Source: NP936 sp002726085 (GTDB lineage Bacteria; Acidobacteriota; Vicinamibacteria; Vicinamibacterales; UBA8438). Taken from it: a DNA stretch of 55,442 bases. Under the pieces are notes generated by a model. The model saw only the letters and a list, made by a program, of their open reading frames with translations, did not search any database and was not told the DNA's origin. This document shows, piece by piece, positions 35,634 through 42,851 of this stretch; position 1 is the stretch's first letter, and the number at the start of each line of letters is the position of its first letter. Location of the stretch: the NCBI GenBank assembly GCA_036012905.1, contig DASCQF010000080.1, positions 1 to 55,442 on the forward strand, in the 5' to 3' direction. The translations under genes were made by a program, and so were the position numbers.

Positions 35634-35933
35634 ATGACCATGTCCCTTCTGCTGGCCTCGGTCGCGGTGGCGCTTGCGCTGGTGATGCTGCTATCGCTGT
35701 ATCGCGTCGTGAACGGTCCGTCGATCTTCGACCGGCTCACGGGGCTGGGGTTGATCGGCAGCAAGACGATTGTGCTGCTCGTCGTCCTGGGCGCCTGGAC
35801 CGAGCGAGTCGATCTGTATGTGGACATCGCGCTGTCCTATGGCTTGATCAGCTTCGTCGGCACGTTGGTACTGGCGAAGTACTTCGAGGTGACGGCTGAC
35901 TCGCCCCAAGCGGGCCACAGGAGGTCGGATTGA
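35634..35933 (+). CDS. Na+/H+ antiporter subunit MrpF/MnhF
   Basis: A 99-residue membrane protein with three spans (about 5-27, 38-56 and 62-82). Residues R-V-V-N-G-P-S-I-F-D-R-L are the family signature. The start ATG follows the mrpE stop almost directly; a second ATG two codons later is possible. It is expected to pack next to MrpG in the complex. Confidence 0.92.
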   Translation: MTMSLLLASVAVALALVMLLSLYRVVNGPSIFDRLTGLGLIGSKTIVLLVVLGAWTERVDLYVDIALSYGLISFVGTLVLAKYFEVTADSPQAGHRRSD

Positions 35934-36241
35934 ACGTGCTCGCCGGTGTCATGATCGTCTTGGGGTTCGGCTTCATTCTGGCCGGCGTGATCGGTATCCT
36001 GCGGCTCCCCGACTTCTATTGCCGCCTTCACGCCATGGGAAAGTGCGACACACTTGGTGTGGCGTTGCTGATCGGCGGTCTGGCGGTGAGCGAGGGTTTC
36101 TCGCTGACCAGCGCGAAGATGTTGCTCGTCCTGGTGTTCGTGTCGCTCGCCAACCCGACCGTCACCCACGCGTTGGGACGCGCCGCGCTGCGGGCCGGGC
36201 TGGTGCCCTGGACCAGGACCGGTGGGGAGAAGGGGTCGTGA
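35930..36241 (+). CDS. Na+/H+ antiporter subunit MrpG/MnhG
   Basis: A 103-residue, three-span membrane protein. The motif G-I-L-R-L-P-D-F-Y-C-R-L-H-A-M-G-K marks MrpG. The likely start is TTG at 35930, overlapping the mrpF stop (TTGA); a GTG at 35936 is an alternative. Its own stop overlaps the next GTG start. Confidence 0.92.
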   Translation: MNVLAGVMIVLGFGFILAGVIGILRLPDFYCRLHAMGKCDTLGVALLIGGLAVSEGFSLTSAKMLLVLVFVSLANPTVTHALGRAALRAGLVPWTRTGGEKGS

Positions 36242-36480
36242 TCGACGCCCTCGCGCTACTGTTCCTCGTGCTGATGGTCGTGTGCGCCGCCGCGGCGCTC
36301 CGCGTCAAAGATCTCCTGGCGGCCGTAACGATCTTCGGGGCCTTCAGTTTCTTCTCTGCGGCCTTCTTCGTCGTCCAGGACGCGCTGGACGTCGCCTTCA
36401 CCGAGGCGGCGGTCGGGGCGGTCATCACGACGGTGTTCTTCGTCTCTGCGATCCGGCGGACCACCCGGAGGGTGCGGTGA
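36238..36480 (+). CDS. MrpA C-terminal-like subunit (DUF4040/MbhD type)
   Basis: An 80-residue, two- to three-span protein starting at GTG 36238, overlapping the mrpG stop as GTGA. The sequence A-L-R-V-K-D-L-L-A-A-V-T-I-F-G and A-V-I-T-T-V-F-F-V-S resembles the DUF4040 segment found at the end of MrpA and as the stand-alone MbhD subunit of membrane-bound hydrogenases. It supplies as a separate gene a part that many bacteria fuse to MrpA. Confidence 0.8.
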   Translation: MIDALALLFLVLMVVCAAAALRVKDLLAAVTIFGAFSFFSAAFFVVQDALDVAFTEAAVGAVITTVFFVSAIRRTTRRVR

Positions 36481-36782
36481 TCGAGCGTGTGGGTTTGCTG
36501 CTGCTCGTCCCGGGCCTCGTAGTGCTCCTGCAGGCTGCGGCCGATCTGCCCCGGGTAGGCGACGGCGCGTCGGCGCCATTCACCCATGTCGCGGCGCACT
36601 ACATCGACCATGCACACGAGCAGACCGGCGCCCCGAACTTCGTCACCGCCGTGCTGGCCGACTATCGGGGCTTCGATACCTTCGGCGAGCTGATAGTCAT
36701 CTTCACGGCCGGAGTAGGCTGTCTGCTGATCTTGGGGACCAGAGATGACGGGCCGCCACCGCCGGATGAGGGAACAGCGTGA
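36477..36782 (+). CDS. MrpA C-terminal-like subunit (MbhE type)
   Basis: A 101-residue protein starting at GTG 36477, again with a GTGA overlap. It has an N-terminal span, a loop with Y-I-D-H-A-H-E-Q-T-G-A-P-N-F-V-T-A-V-L, then D-Y-R-G-F-D-T-F-G-E and a final span. The segment A-D-Y-R-G-F-D-T-F-G-E is the hallmark of the MrpA C-terminus/MbhE. Together with the previous gene it forms a split version of the MrpA tail. Confidence 0.85.
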   Translation: MIERVGLLLLVPGLVVLLQAAADLPRVGDGASAPFTHVAAHYIDHAHEQTGAPNFVTAVLADYRGFDTFGELIVIFTAGVGCLLILGTRDDGPPPPDEGTA

Positions 36783-37216
36783 GGTCGCGTTTCGGCAGCC
36801 CTGTGCTCGACGCGGCCATCCGGCTGCTCGTGCCGTTCATGTGGCTGTTCGCCGCCTACGTGTTGATTCATGGGCACGACAGCCCGGGTGGCGGCTTTCA
36901 GGGCGGTGTGATCCTGGCCGCGTCGATTATCCTGCTGCGTCTGGTGCGGGGTCGCGAGCGCGTCTCGGCGCTCACGTCGCACGATGCCCTCATGCTCGCG
37001 TGCATCGGTCCGCTGCTCTATGGCGGCATCGGTTTCGCGAGCCTGCTGTTCGGGGGTAACTTCCTGGACTACGGGGCGCTGCCGCTGCCGATGGAGCCAG
37101 CCGAGGTCCGGGTCATCGGCACGCTCGGGATCGAAGCCGGTGTGATGGTCGGGGTGACCGGTGTGTTGGTGCTGATCTTCGACATCCTCGCGTGGGTGGA
37201 CGACGACACGGTCTAG
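36779..37216 (+). CDS. Na+/H+ antiporter subunit MrpB/MnhB
   Basis: A 145-residue, four-span subunit with GTG start at 36779 overlapping the previous stop. The family motif H-G-H-D-S-P-G-G-G-F-Q-G-G-V lies near residue 30-45. It is followed by a 41-base gap containing heptad copy 8, the first break in the chain of overlapping genes. Confidence 0.93.
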   Translation: MRSRFGSPVLDAAIRLLVPFMWLFAAYVLIHGHDSPGGGFQGGVILAASIILLRLVRGRERVSALTSHDALMLACIGPLLYGGIGFASLLFGGNFLDYGALPLPMEPAEVRVIGTLGIEAGVMVGVTGVLVLIFDILAWVDDDTV

Positions 37217-37227
37217 GAAATGTCCAA

Positions 37228-37255
37228 GGAGGCAGGAGTCAGGAGACAGAAGAAG
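37228..37255 (+). repeat. Heptad repeat array, copy 8
   Basis: Four 7-base units on the plus strand, GGAGGCA, GGAGTCA, GGAGACA, GAAGAAG, ending two bases before the mrpC ATG. In this orientation each GGAG is Shine-Dalgarno-like, so the array gives mrpC several candidate ribosome sites. Confidence 0.85.
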
Positions 37256-37257
37256 GG

Positions 37258-37629
37258 ATGAGTCTGATCGCCTGGGGACAGCTGCAATACGTGCTGGCGG
37301 CGGTGCTGCTGCTGATCGGTCTGTACGGCATGCTGGTCAGGACGAACCTCGTGCGCAAGCTCATGGCGATGAACGTCATGCAGGTGGCGGTCATTGTGTT
37401 CTTCATCTCGCTGGCCGTGCGGGCCGGTGGGACACCGCCGATCGAAGTTGCGCATCCGTCAGCCGGCAGCGACGTGCTCTACGCCAACCCGTTGCCTCAC
37501 GCCCTCATGCTGACGGCGATCGTCGTCAGCGTCAGCACCACCGGTGTGGCGCTCGCGCTCCTGATCCGTATCCACCGCCGCTTCGACACGCTCGACGAGG
37601 CTGACCTGCTCGACCGGTTGCGTGAGTGA
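37258..37629 (+). CDS. Na+/H+ antiporter subunit MrpC/MnhC (NuoK-like)
   Basis: A 123-residue, three-span homologue of NuoK. It reads G-L-Y-G-M-L-V-R-T-N-L-V-R-K-L-M-A-M-N-V-M and later P-L-P-H-A-L-M-L-T-A-I-V-V-S, both typical. The ATG at 37258 is chosen because the family N-terminus begins there. Its stop overlaps the GTG of the first D subunit. Confidence 0.94.
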   Translation: MSLIAWGQLQYVLAAVLLLIGLYGMLVRTNLVRKLMAMNVMQVAVIVFFISLAVRAGGTPPIEVAHPSAGSDVLYANPLPHALMLTAIVVSVSTTGVALALLIRIHRRFDTLDEADLLDRLRE

Positions 37630-39101
37630 GCGAGCATCTTCCGATTCTCATCGTGCTCTGTCCGTTGGCGGCGGCCCTGCTCGTGCCCCTGGCGGCCAGG
37701 CTCTCGCCGCGGCTGGCGCGCGGCATCGCCGTCGCGGCGCCGGTCGGTGCGCTGGTGTGCGCGGTGGCGGCGCTCCGCGTCGCCCTCGACCGTGGGCCCT
37801 GGCACTATTACCTCGGCGGGTGGGCGCCGCCGTGGGGCATCGAGTATGTGGTCGACCCGCTCGGCGGCGGAATGGCCACGCTCGTGGCGCTCCTGGCGTC
37901 GCTGGTCGCGATTTATGCCGGTCCTTACCTTCGGGCTCGTTCCGCGTTCCGGGCAGCGATCTTCGACAGCTTGTTCCTGCTGCTGACCGGCGGGCTGCTC
38001 GGGATTACGCTGACGGGGGATCTCTTCAATCTCTACGTGTTCCTCGAGATCTCCTCGCTGGCCGCCTACGCGCTGCTGGCGTCGAGTGGCGAACGGGCGG
38101 TCGTGGCCACGTTCCGCTATCTGCTCATCGGGACGATCGCGGCGAGCTTCTACCTGCTGGGGCTCGGCTATCTCTATGCGTTGACCGGCACCCTGAACAT
38201 GGGCGATCTCGCGATGCGCCTGGCGGAAGCGGATGGCGGCAGCGCCATGACAGTCGGTGTCGTGCTGATTGTGGTCGGCCTGGCGATCAAGATGGCGGTC
38301 TTCCCGCTGCACGGCTGGATGCCGGACGCCTATACCTACGCTCCACCGCCGGTGACGATGTTCATCGCCGCCGTCATGTCCAAGGTGAGCGCGTATGCGC
38401 TGGTGCGGGTGCTGTTTTTCGTGCTTCCGGCCACCGGTGTCGTCGAGACCGCGCTGGCCGTGCTGAGCTGGGTCGCCGCGGGTGGTGTGCTTGCCGGTTC
38501 GATCCTCGCGCTGGCTCAGACCGACGTCCGGCGGATGTTGGTCTACTCGAGTGTGGGGCAGATGGGGTATGTGGTGCTCGGGCTGTCGCTCGGGAACGCC
38601 ACAGCGCTGACCGGTGCATTGCTGCATGTCGTCGGGCACGCCGTCGCCAAGGGCTGCCTGTTCGGTGCGGTGGGCAGCTTGCCCCGACAGACGGTGCAGG
38701 CCGAGGTTGCCGGGTTCGCCGGTGCCAGCCGCCGCGCGCCGCTCACCATGGCGGCCTTCACGGTTGCGGCGCTGTCTCTCGTGGGGCTGCCTCCAACAGC
38801 CGGGTTTTTCAGCAAGTGGTATCTGTTGCAGGGGGCGCTCGAGGTCGACGCCTGGTTCTTCGCGGCGGTGCTGCTGATGAGCTCGCTGCTGAGCGCGGTC
38901 TACTTCTTCCGCGTCATCGAGCGGATCTACTTCGCCGCCGACTCGGCGGCGGCCGAGCCGGGCGCACCGCGCCGCCGCACGCAGCCGTCGCTACGGATGC
39001 TGGGCCCGGTAATCACGCTGGGCGCGGCGGTGCTGCTGATCGGGATTTTCAACGGGCGGCTGGTCGCCGCGGTGATCAGCCGGGCATTACCAGAGTTCTG
39101 A
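37626..39101 (+). CDS. Antiporter subunit D, first copy (NuoN/MrpD-like)
   Basis: A 491-residue, multi-span proton-translocation subunit with GTG start at 37626. The two charged residues of the channel are visible: E141 in F-L-E-I-S-S-L-A-A-Y and K222 in A-I-K-M-A-V-F-P-L-H-G-W-M-P-D-A. It follows mrpC by overlap and is the standard MrpD by position. Confidence 0.94.
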   Translation: MSEHLPILIVLCPLAAALLVPLAARLSPRLARGIAVAAPVGALVCAVAALRVALDRGPWHYYLGGWAPPWGIEYVVDPLGGGMATLVALLASLVAIYAGPYLRARSAFRAAIFDSLFLLLTGGLLGITLTGDLFNLYVFLEISSLAAYALLASSGERAVVATFRYLLIGTIAASFYLLGLGYLYALTGTLNMGDLAMRLAEADGGSAMTVGVVLIVVGLAIKMAVFPLHGWMPDAYTYAPPPVTMFIAAVMSKVSAYALVRVLFFVLPATGVVETALAVLSWVAAGGVLAGSILALAQTDVRRMLVYSSVGQMGYVVLGLSLGNATALTGALLHVVGHAVAKGCLFGAVGSLPRQTVQAEVAGFAGASRRAPLTMAAFTVAALSLVGLPPTAGFFSKWYLLQGALEVDAWFFAAVLLMSSLLSAVYFFRVIERIYFAADSAAAEPGAPRRRTQPSLRMLGPVITLGAAVLLIGIFNGRLVAAVISRALPEF

Positions 39102-39115
39102 ATGAGAGCCCCTAG

Positions 39116-39157
39116 GGAGACAGGAGGCAGGAGGCAGGAGGTAGGAGGCAGGAGGGC
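39116..39157 (+). repeat. Heptad repeat array, copy 9 (six GGAG units)
   Basis: Six 7-base units on the plus strand: GGAGACA, GGAGGCA, GGAGGCA, GGAGGTA, GGAGGCA, GGAGGGC. The last ends two bases before the ATG of the second D subunit. It is the purest GGAGGCA array and amounts to six successive Shine-Dalgarno-like motifs. Confidence 0.9.
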
Positions 39158-39159
39158 GC

Positions 39160-40659
39160 ATGCCTGATCTGCTTGGTGCCGATCGGCCGCTGGCGGCGGT
39201 GCTCGTGTCGCTGGTGGCGGCCGGGCTGATCCGCGTGTTCGGCGAGCGGCCTGCGCTGCGCGAGAGCTGCACGTTCGGGGCCGGTATCATCAAGTTGGCG
39301 TTGGTCGTGTCGATGCTGCCGGTGGTGCTCGATGGCGGTGTCGTCGAGTCGGCGCCGTTGTCGCTCCTGCCCGGAGTGACCCTGCATCTGCGTGTCGATC
39401 CACTCGGGCTCCTCTTCGCACTGGTGGCGTCGACACTGTGGCTGCTTACATCGGTTTACTCGGTCGGCTACATGCGGGCCGGCGGCTACGACAACCAGAC
39501 CGGCTATTTCGCCAGCTTCGCTGTTTGCGTCTCGGCCACGATCGGGTTGGCGTTCGCGGCCAACCTGCTGACGTTCTTCGTGTTCTACGAGATGCTCACG
39601 CTGGCGACCTACCCGCTGGTTGTGCACAACCGCACGCCAGAGGCGCGGGCGGCTGGACGGAAGTATCTCGTCTATACCCTGACGGCGGGTCAGGCGTTGC
39701 TGCTGGCGATTGTCTGGACGCAGTCTCTGGCGCCAGGGGCCGAGTTCCGACCCGGGGGTCTGTTGCCGCCTGGGATTCCGGATTGGACGGTCATCGGGCT
39801 TTTCGTTCTGTTCATCGCCGGTGTCGGCGTCAAGGCCGGGATCATGCCGTTGCACGCCTGGTTGCCGGCAGCGATGGTCGCGCCCACGCCGGTCAGCGCG
39901 CTGCTCCATGCAGTAGCCGTCGTCAAGGCGGGCGCCTTCGGCTGTCTCCGCATCGTAGGGTATGTCTTTGGGGTCGACCTGCTGCACGAGGTCGGTGTAG
40001 ATACCGTCTTGGCCGTTTTGGCCGGCACGACGATCTTGTTTGCCTCGTTCCGGGCGCTTGGGGAGACCCACCTCAAGCGCCGGCTCGCCTACTCGACGAT
40101 CAGTCAACTGTCCTACATCGTGCTCGGAGCGGCGTTGGGCTCGGTTGCCGCGCTGGCCGGCGCGATATTTCACATCGCAGCGCACGGCTTTATGAAGATC
40201 ACCCTGTTCTTCTGCGCTGGCGCCATCCACACCGCGTCGCACCGTGACGACGTCACCCAGCTTGGCGGCGTGGGGCGGCAGATGCCGGCCACCATGACCG
40301 CCTTCGCCGTCGCCGCGGCCGGTCTGGCCGGGACGCCACTGTTGGCCGGCTTCGTCAGCAAGTGGAACCTCGGGATCGGGGCACTCGCAGCCGGTCATGG
40401 GGTGTACATTGTCCTGCTTGCCATCAGTAGTCTGCTCAACCTGGCCTACTTCTTCCCGATCGTCTACGACGCGTTCTTCAGTCCGGCGCATGGCGAGGTC
40501 GCCCCGGAGCGCTTCACACTCACGGCGCCGCTGGTCGTCACCGCGCTGGCGGCGCTGGTGTTGGGGGTCGTGCCCGATGCGGGTGTCAGTTTCTCGCGGC
40601 TGGCCTGGAGCGCCGCGACAAGCGTCGTCGCCGGATCGGTCCCCGGAGGGCTGCCATGA
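39160..40659 (+). CDS. Antiporter subunit D, second copy
   Basis: A 499-residue paralogue of the preceding D subunit. E144 (F-Y-E-M-L-T-L-A-T-Y) and K225 (G-V-K-A-G-I-M-P-L-H-A-W-L-P) are both kept, so it is likely an active ion channel. Its C-terminus overlaps the next small gene by four bases. An array of ribosome-site-like heptads lies just before its ATG. Confidence 0.93.
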   Translation: MPDLLGADRPLAAVLVSLVAAGLIRVFGERPALRESCTFGAGIIKLALVVSMLPVVLDGGVVESAPLSLLPGVTLHLRVDPLGLLFALVASTLWLLTSVYSVGYMRAGGYDNQTGYFASFAVCVSATIGLAFAANLLTFFVFYEMLTLATYPLVVHNRTPEARAAGRKYLVYTLTAGQALLLAIVWTQSLAPGAEFRPGGLLPPGIPDWTVIGLFVLFIAGVGVKAGIMPLHAWLPAAMVAPTPVSALLHAVAVVKAGAFGCLRIVGYVFGVDLLHEVGVDTVLAVLAGTTILFASFRALGETHLKRRLAYSTISQLSYIVLGAALGSVAALAGAIFHIAAHGFMKITLFFCAGAIHTASHRDDVTQLGGVGRQMPATMTAFAVAAAGLAGTPLLAGFVSKWNLGIGALAAGHGVYIVLLAISSLLNLAYFFPIVYDAFFSPAHGEVAPERFTLTAPLVVTALAALVLGVVPDAGVSFSRLAWSAATSVVAGSVPGGLP

Positions 40660-40916
40660 CCGCGGCGCGCTGGGCTCTGGCGGCGATGTTCGCGGCGGCG
40701 GTTGTCAGCGGTCTCGACCTGCTGGCGCACCCGCACGGTGAAGCCTGGTGGCATCACCTGCCTGGATTCGATCTCGTGTACGGGTTCGTTGGCTGCGTGG
40801 CGATCGTGATCGGATCGAAAGCACTTGGCAAGGTGTGGCTCCAGCGGCCCGAGCGGTTCTATGAGGACAGGGAGGACAGGGAGCGCGGCGAAGACGGCGA
40901 GGACGGCGAGGCATGA
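40656..40916 (+). CDS. Small two-span membrane protein of the antiporter cluster
   Basis: An 86-residue protein of unknown family. Two spans (about 7-24 and 39-56) are followed by a short, highly charged tail made of E-D-R/G-E-D repeats (68-86). It overlaps its neighbours by four bases on both sides, so it is clearly part of the operon. A structural role in the membrane complex is a fair inference. Confidence 0.85.
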   Translation: MTAARWALAAMFAAAVVSGLDLLAHPHGEAWWHHLPGFDLVYGFVGCVAIVIGSKALGKVWLQRPERFYEDREDRERGEDGEDGEA

Positions 40917-42646
40917 CCGTTCATCCGGCGCTCGTCCTGTTCGTGACAGCAGGGCTGGTTGGTGTCAGCCGTCGGGGCGGGGCCCGGGCCGGGGTACTCC
41001 TCACCGGGACGCTCGGCGCGCTGGCGGCGGCCGCGGCATTGCCTCACGGTGCGCACTGGGAATACAGCGTCGGCGCCTATGCCCTCCAGCTGTTGCGGGT
41101 AGACCCGCTGAGCCATCTATTCGGGCTCATTTTCAGCCTGATTGCGGCGATCGGCACCCTGTATGCCCTGGGTGTCGGTCGACGGGCCGAGCACGCCGCA
41201 ACGCTGGTCTACGCCGGTGGCGCGCTGGGGGTCGTCTATGCCGGCGACTGGATCAGCGCGTTTGTCTGGTGGGAGCTGATGGCGATGGCGTCAGTCGTCG
41301 TCGTCTGGTCCGGGAACACCGACCGCGCTCGGGCAGCCGGGTTTCGCTATCTTTTTGTGCACGTCGCTGGCGGGTCACTCTTCTTCATCGGTCTCGCGCT
41401 ACACCTGGCGACCGGTGGGAGCCTTGCCTTCGGTCCTCTGGGAGGCGGCGCGGGCTTGGCCTACGGGCTGATCCTGGTGGGGGTTGCCATCAACGCCGCC
41501 ATCCCCCCGCTTCACGCGTGGCTGCCAGACGCCTACCCTGAGGCGTCGATTACCGGGACGGTCTTTCTCAGTGCGTTCACCACCAAGACCGCCGTCTACG
41601 TGTTGATCCGGGTGTTTCCCGGCAGCGACCTGCTGGTCTGGGCCGGGATCGCGATGGCGCTCTATGGTGTCGTCTACGCCGTGCTCGAGAATGACATCCG
41701 CCGGCTGCTCGGCTATCACATCATCAGTCAGGTGGGGTATATGGTGGCCGGGGTCGGCATCGGCACGCCCTTGGCGTTGGGGGGTGCGGCTGCGCATGCG
41801 TTCTGCCACATTCTCTACAAGGCGCTGCTGCTGATGGGCGCCGGCGCGGTGATGACGGCGACCGGTCGGCGCAAGCTAACAGAGCTCGGAGGCATCGGGC
41901 GCCAGATGCCGCTGGTGGTGCTGCTCTATGCCGTCGGCGCGTTCTCGATCTCCGGCGTGCCACTTTTCAACGGGTTCATCAGCAAGTCGATGATTATCAC
42001 CGCTGCCGGCGACGACGGCTGGGGCTTCGCCGAGTTGCTCCTCACGCTGGCAAGCGTCGGCACGTTCCTGCACACCGGCCTGAAGCTGCCGTACTTCACC
42101 TTCTTCGGACCCTCTCGCGGTCTGCGCCTCACGCGTGTGCCGGGCCACATGATCGCTGCGATGGGGCTCGCCGCGATCTGTTGCGTCGGTCTGGGAGTGG
42201 CTCCGGGCTGGCTGTATGCGCGGCTTCAGACCGTGGTCGACTACCACCCCTACACGCTCGACCACGTTGCCGGGTCGCTGCAGCTACTGGGCGGGACCGC
42301 GCTCGGGTTCTGGTGGCTGCTCAGCAAGCTCGCCGGGGAGACGACCGAGAGTCTGGACACCGATTGGCTCTACCGGAAGCCGGTGCCGGTGGCTCTCGCC
42401 TGGTTGGTCGGCGTGGCGGCTGCCACCGGGCGGCTTGCTCGGGTCGCGTCGCAGGCGGTCGTGCGGGTTGCGGTGGCGTATGCGGCCAACCCGGTGAGCG
42501 CCGTGGGGCGTCTCGGTGTCGGCGGCACGGGCAATACCGATGGTGTGATGCCGCCCTACGACGTGAACCGGTATCGGCTCCCGATCGGGGTGACGGTGAT
42601 GTGGGTGGTGCTCGCCGTCGGTTTGCTGGCGTTGTGGGTGGGGTAA
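40913..42646 (+). CDS. Antiporter subunit D, third copy, channel lysine replaced
   Basis: A 577-residue D-type subunit, longer than the other two and with an extended C-terminus. The channel glutamate is kept (E121 in W-W-E-L-M-A-M-A). The lysine of the next span is replaced by asparagine (N194 in V-A-I-N-A-A-I-P-P-L-H-A-W-L-P), while a later lysine (K225 in F-T-T-K-T-A-V-Y) remains. It ends the cluster. Confidence 0.93.
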   Translation: MTVHPALVLFVTAGLVGVSRRGGARAGVLLTGTLGALAAAAALPHGAHWEYSVGAYALQLLRVDPLSHLFGLIFSLIAAIGTLYALGVGRRAEHAATLVYAGGALGVVYAGDWISAFVWWELMAMASVVVVWSGNTDRARAAGFRYLFVHVAGGSLFFIGLALHLATGGSLAFGPLGGGAGLAYGLILVGVAINAAIPPLHAWLPDAYPEASITGTVFLSAFTTKTAVYVLIRVFPGSDLLVWAGIAMALYGVVYAVLENDIRRLLGYHIISQVGYMVAGVGIGTPLALGGAAAHAFCHILYKALLLMGAGAVMTATGRRKLTELGGIGRQMPLVVLLYAVGAFSISGVPLFNGFISKSMIITAAGDDGWGFAELLLTLASVGTFLHTGLKLPYFTFFGPSRGLRLTRVPGHMIAAMGLAAICCVGLGVAPGWLYARLQTVVDYHPYTLDHVAGSLQLLGGTALGFWWLLSKLAGETTESLDTDWLYRKPVPVALAWLVGVAAATGRLARVASQAVVRVAVAYAANPVSAVGRLGVGGTGNTDGVMPPYDVNRYRLPIGVTVMWVVLAVGLLALWVG

Positions 42647-42851
42647 CTGGCCGCTTACCTGTTCTTGCGGCCCGCGACCGGCTTCAGGCGCACCGGTGGC
42701 GGACACCGGAACGACCCGCCACCGCGCCGGGCGACGGCCTATCCCAAACCTCCCACCTGCGCCGCCGGCGAGGCTCCTGATCGTTTCCTTGGAGCGCCCG
42801 TAGGCTGAAGCCCGCAGCCCGAAGCCAGCGTAGGCGGAGATCGGTCGCCGC
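42647..42851. terminator. Convergent gap with candidate terminators
   Basis: The gap lies between two converging genes. It has an eight-pair inverted repeat (42695-42702 with 42716-42723). An 11-pair hairpin (42827-42837 with 42848-42858, 10-base loop) overlaps the pcrA stop. Neither is followed by a clear U-tract, so rho-independent termination is uncertain, but both are placed where a terminator is expected. Confidence 0.4.

Noticed and set aside
39116..39157. CRISPR-like array
   Set aside because: The repeat is a 7-base tandem unit with no spacers.
39112..40491. Long minus-strand open frame opposite the second D subunit
   Set aside because: Antisense shadow of a membrane protein gene; very rich in Arg, Gln and Asp, unlike a real protein.
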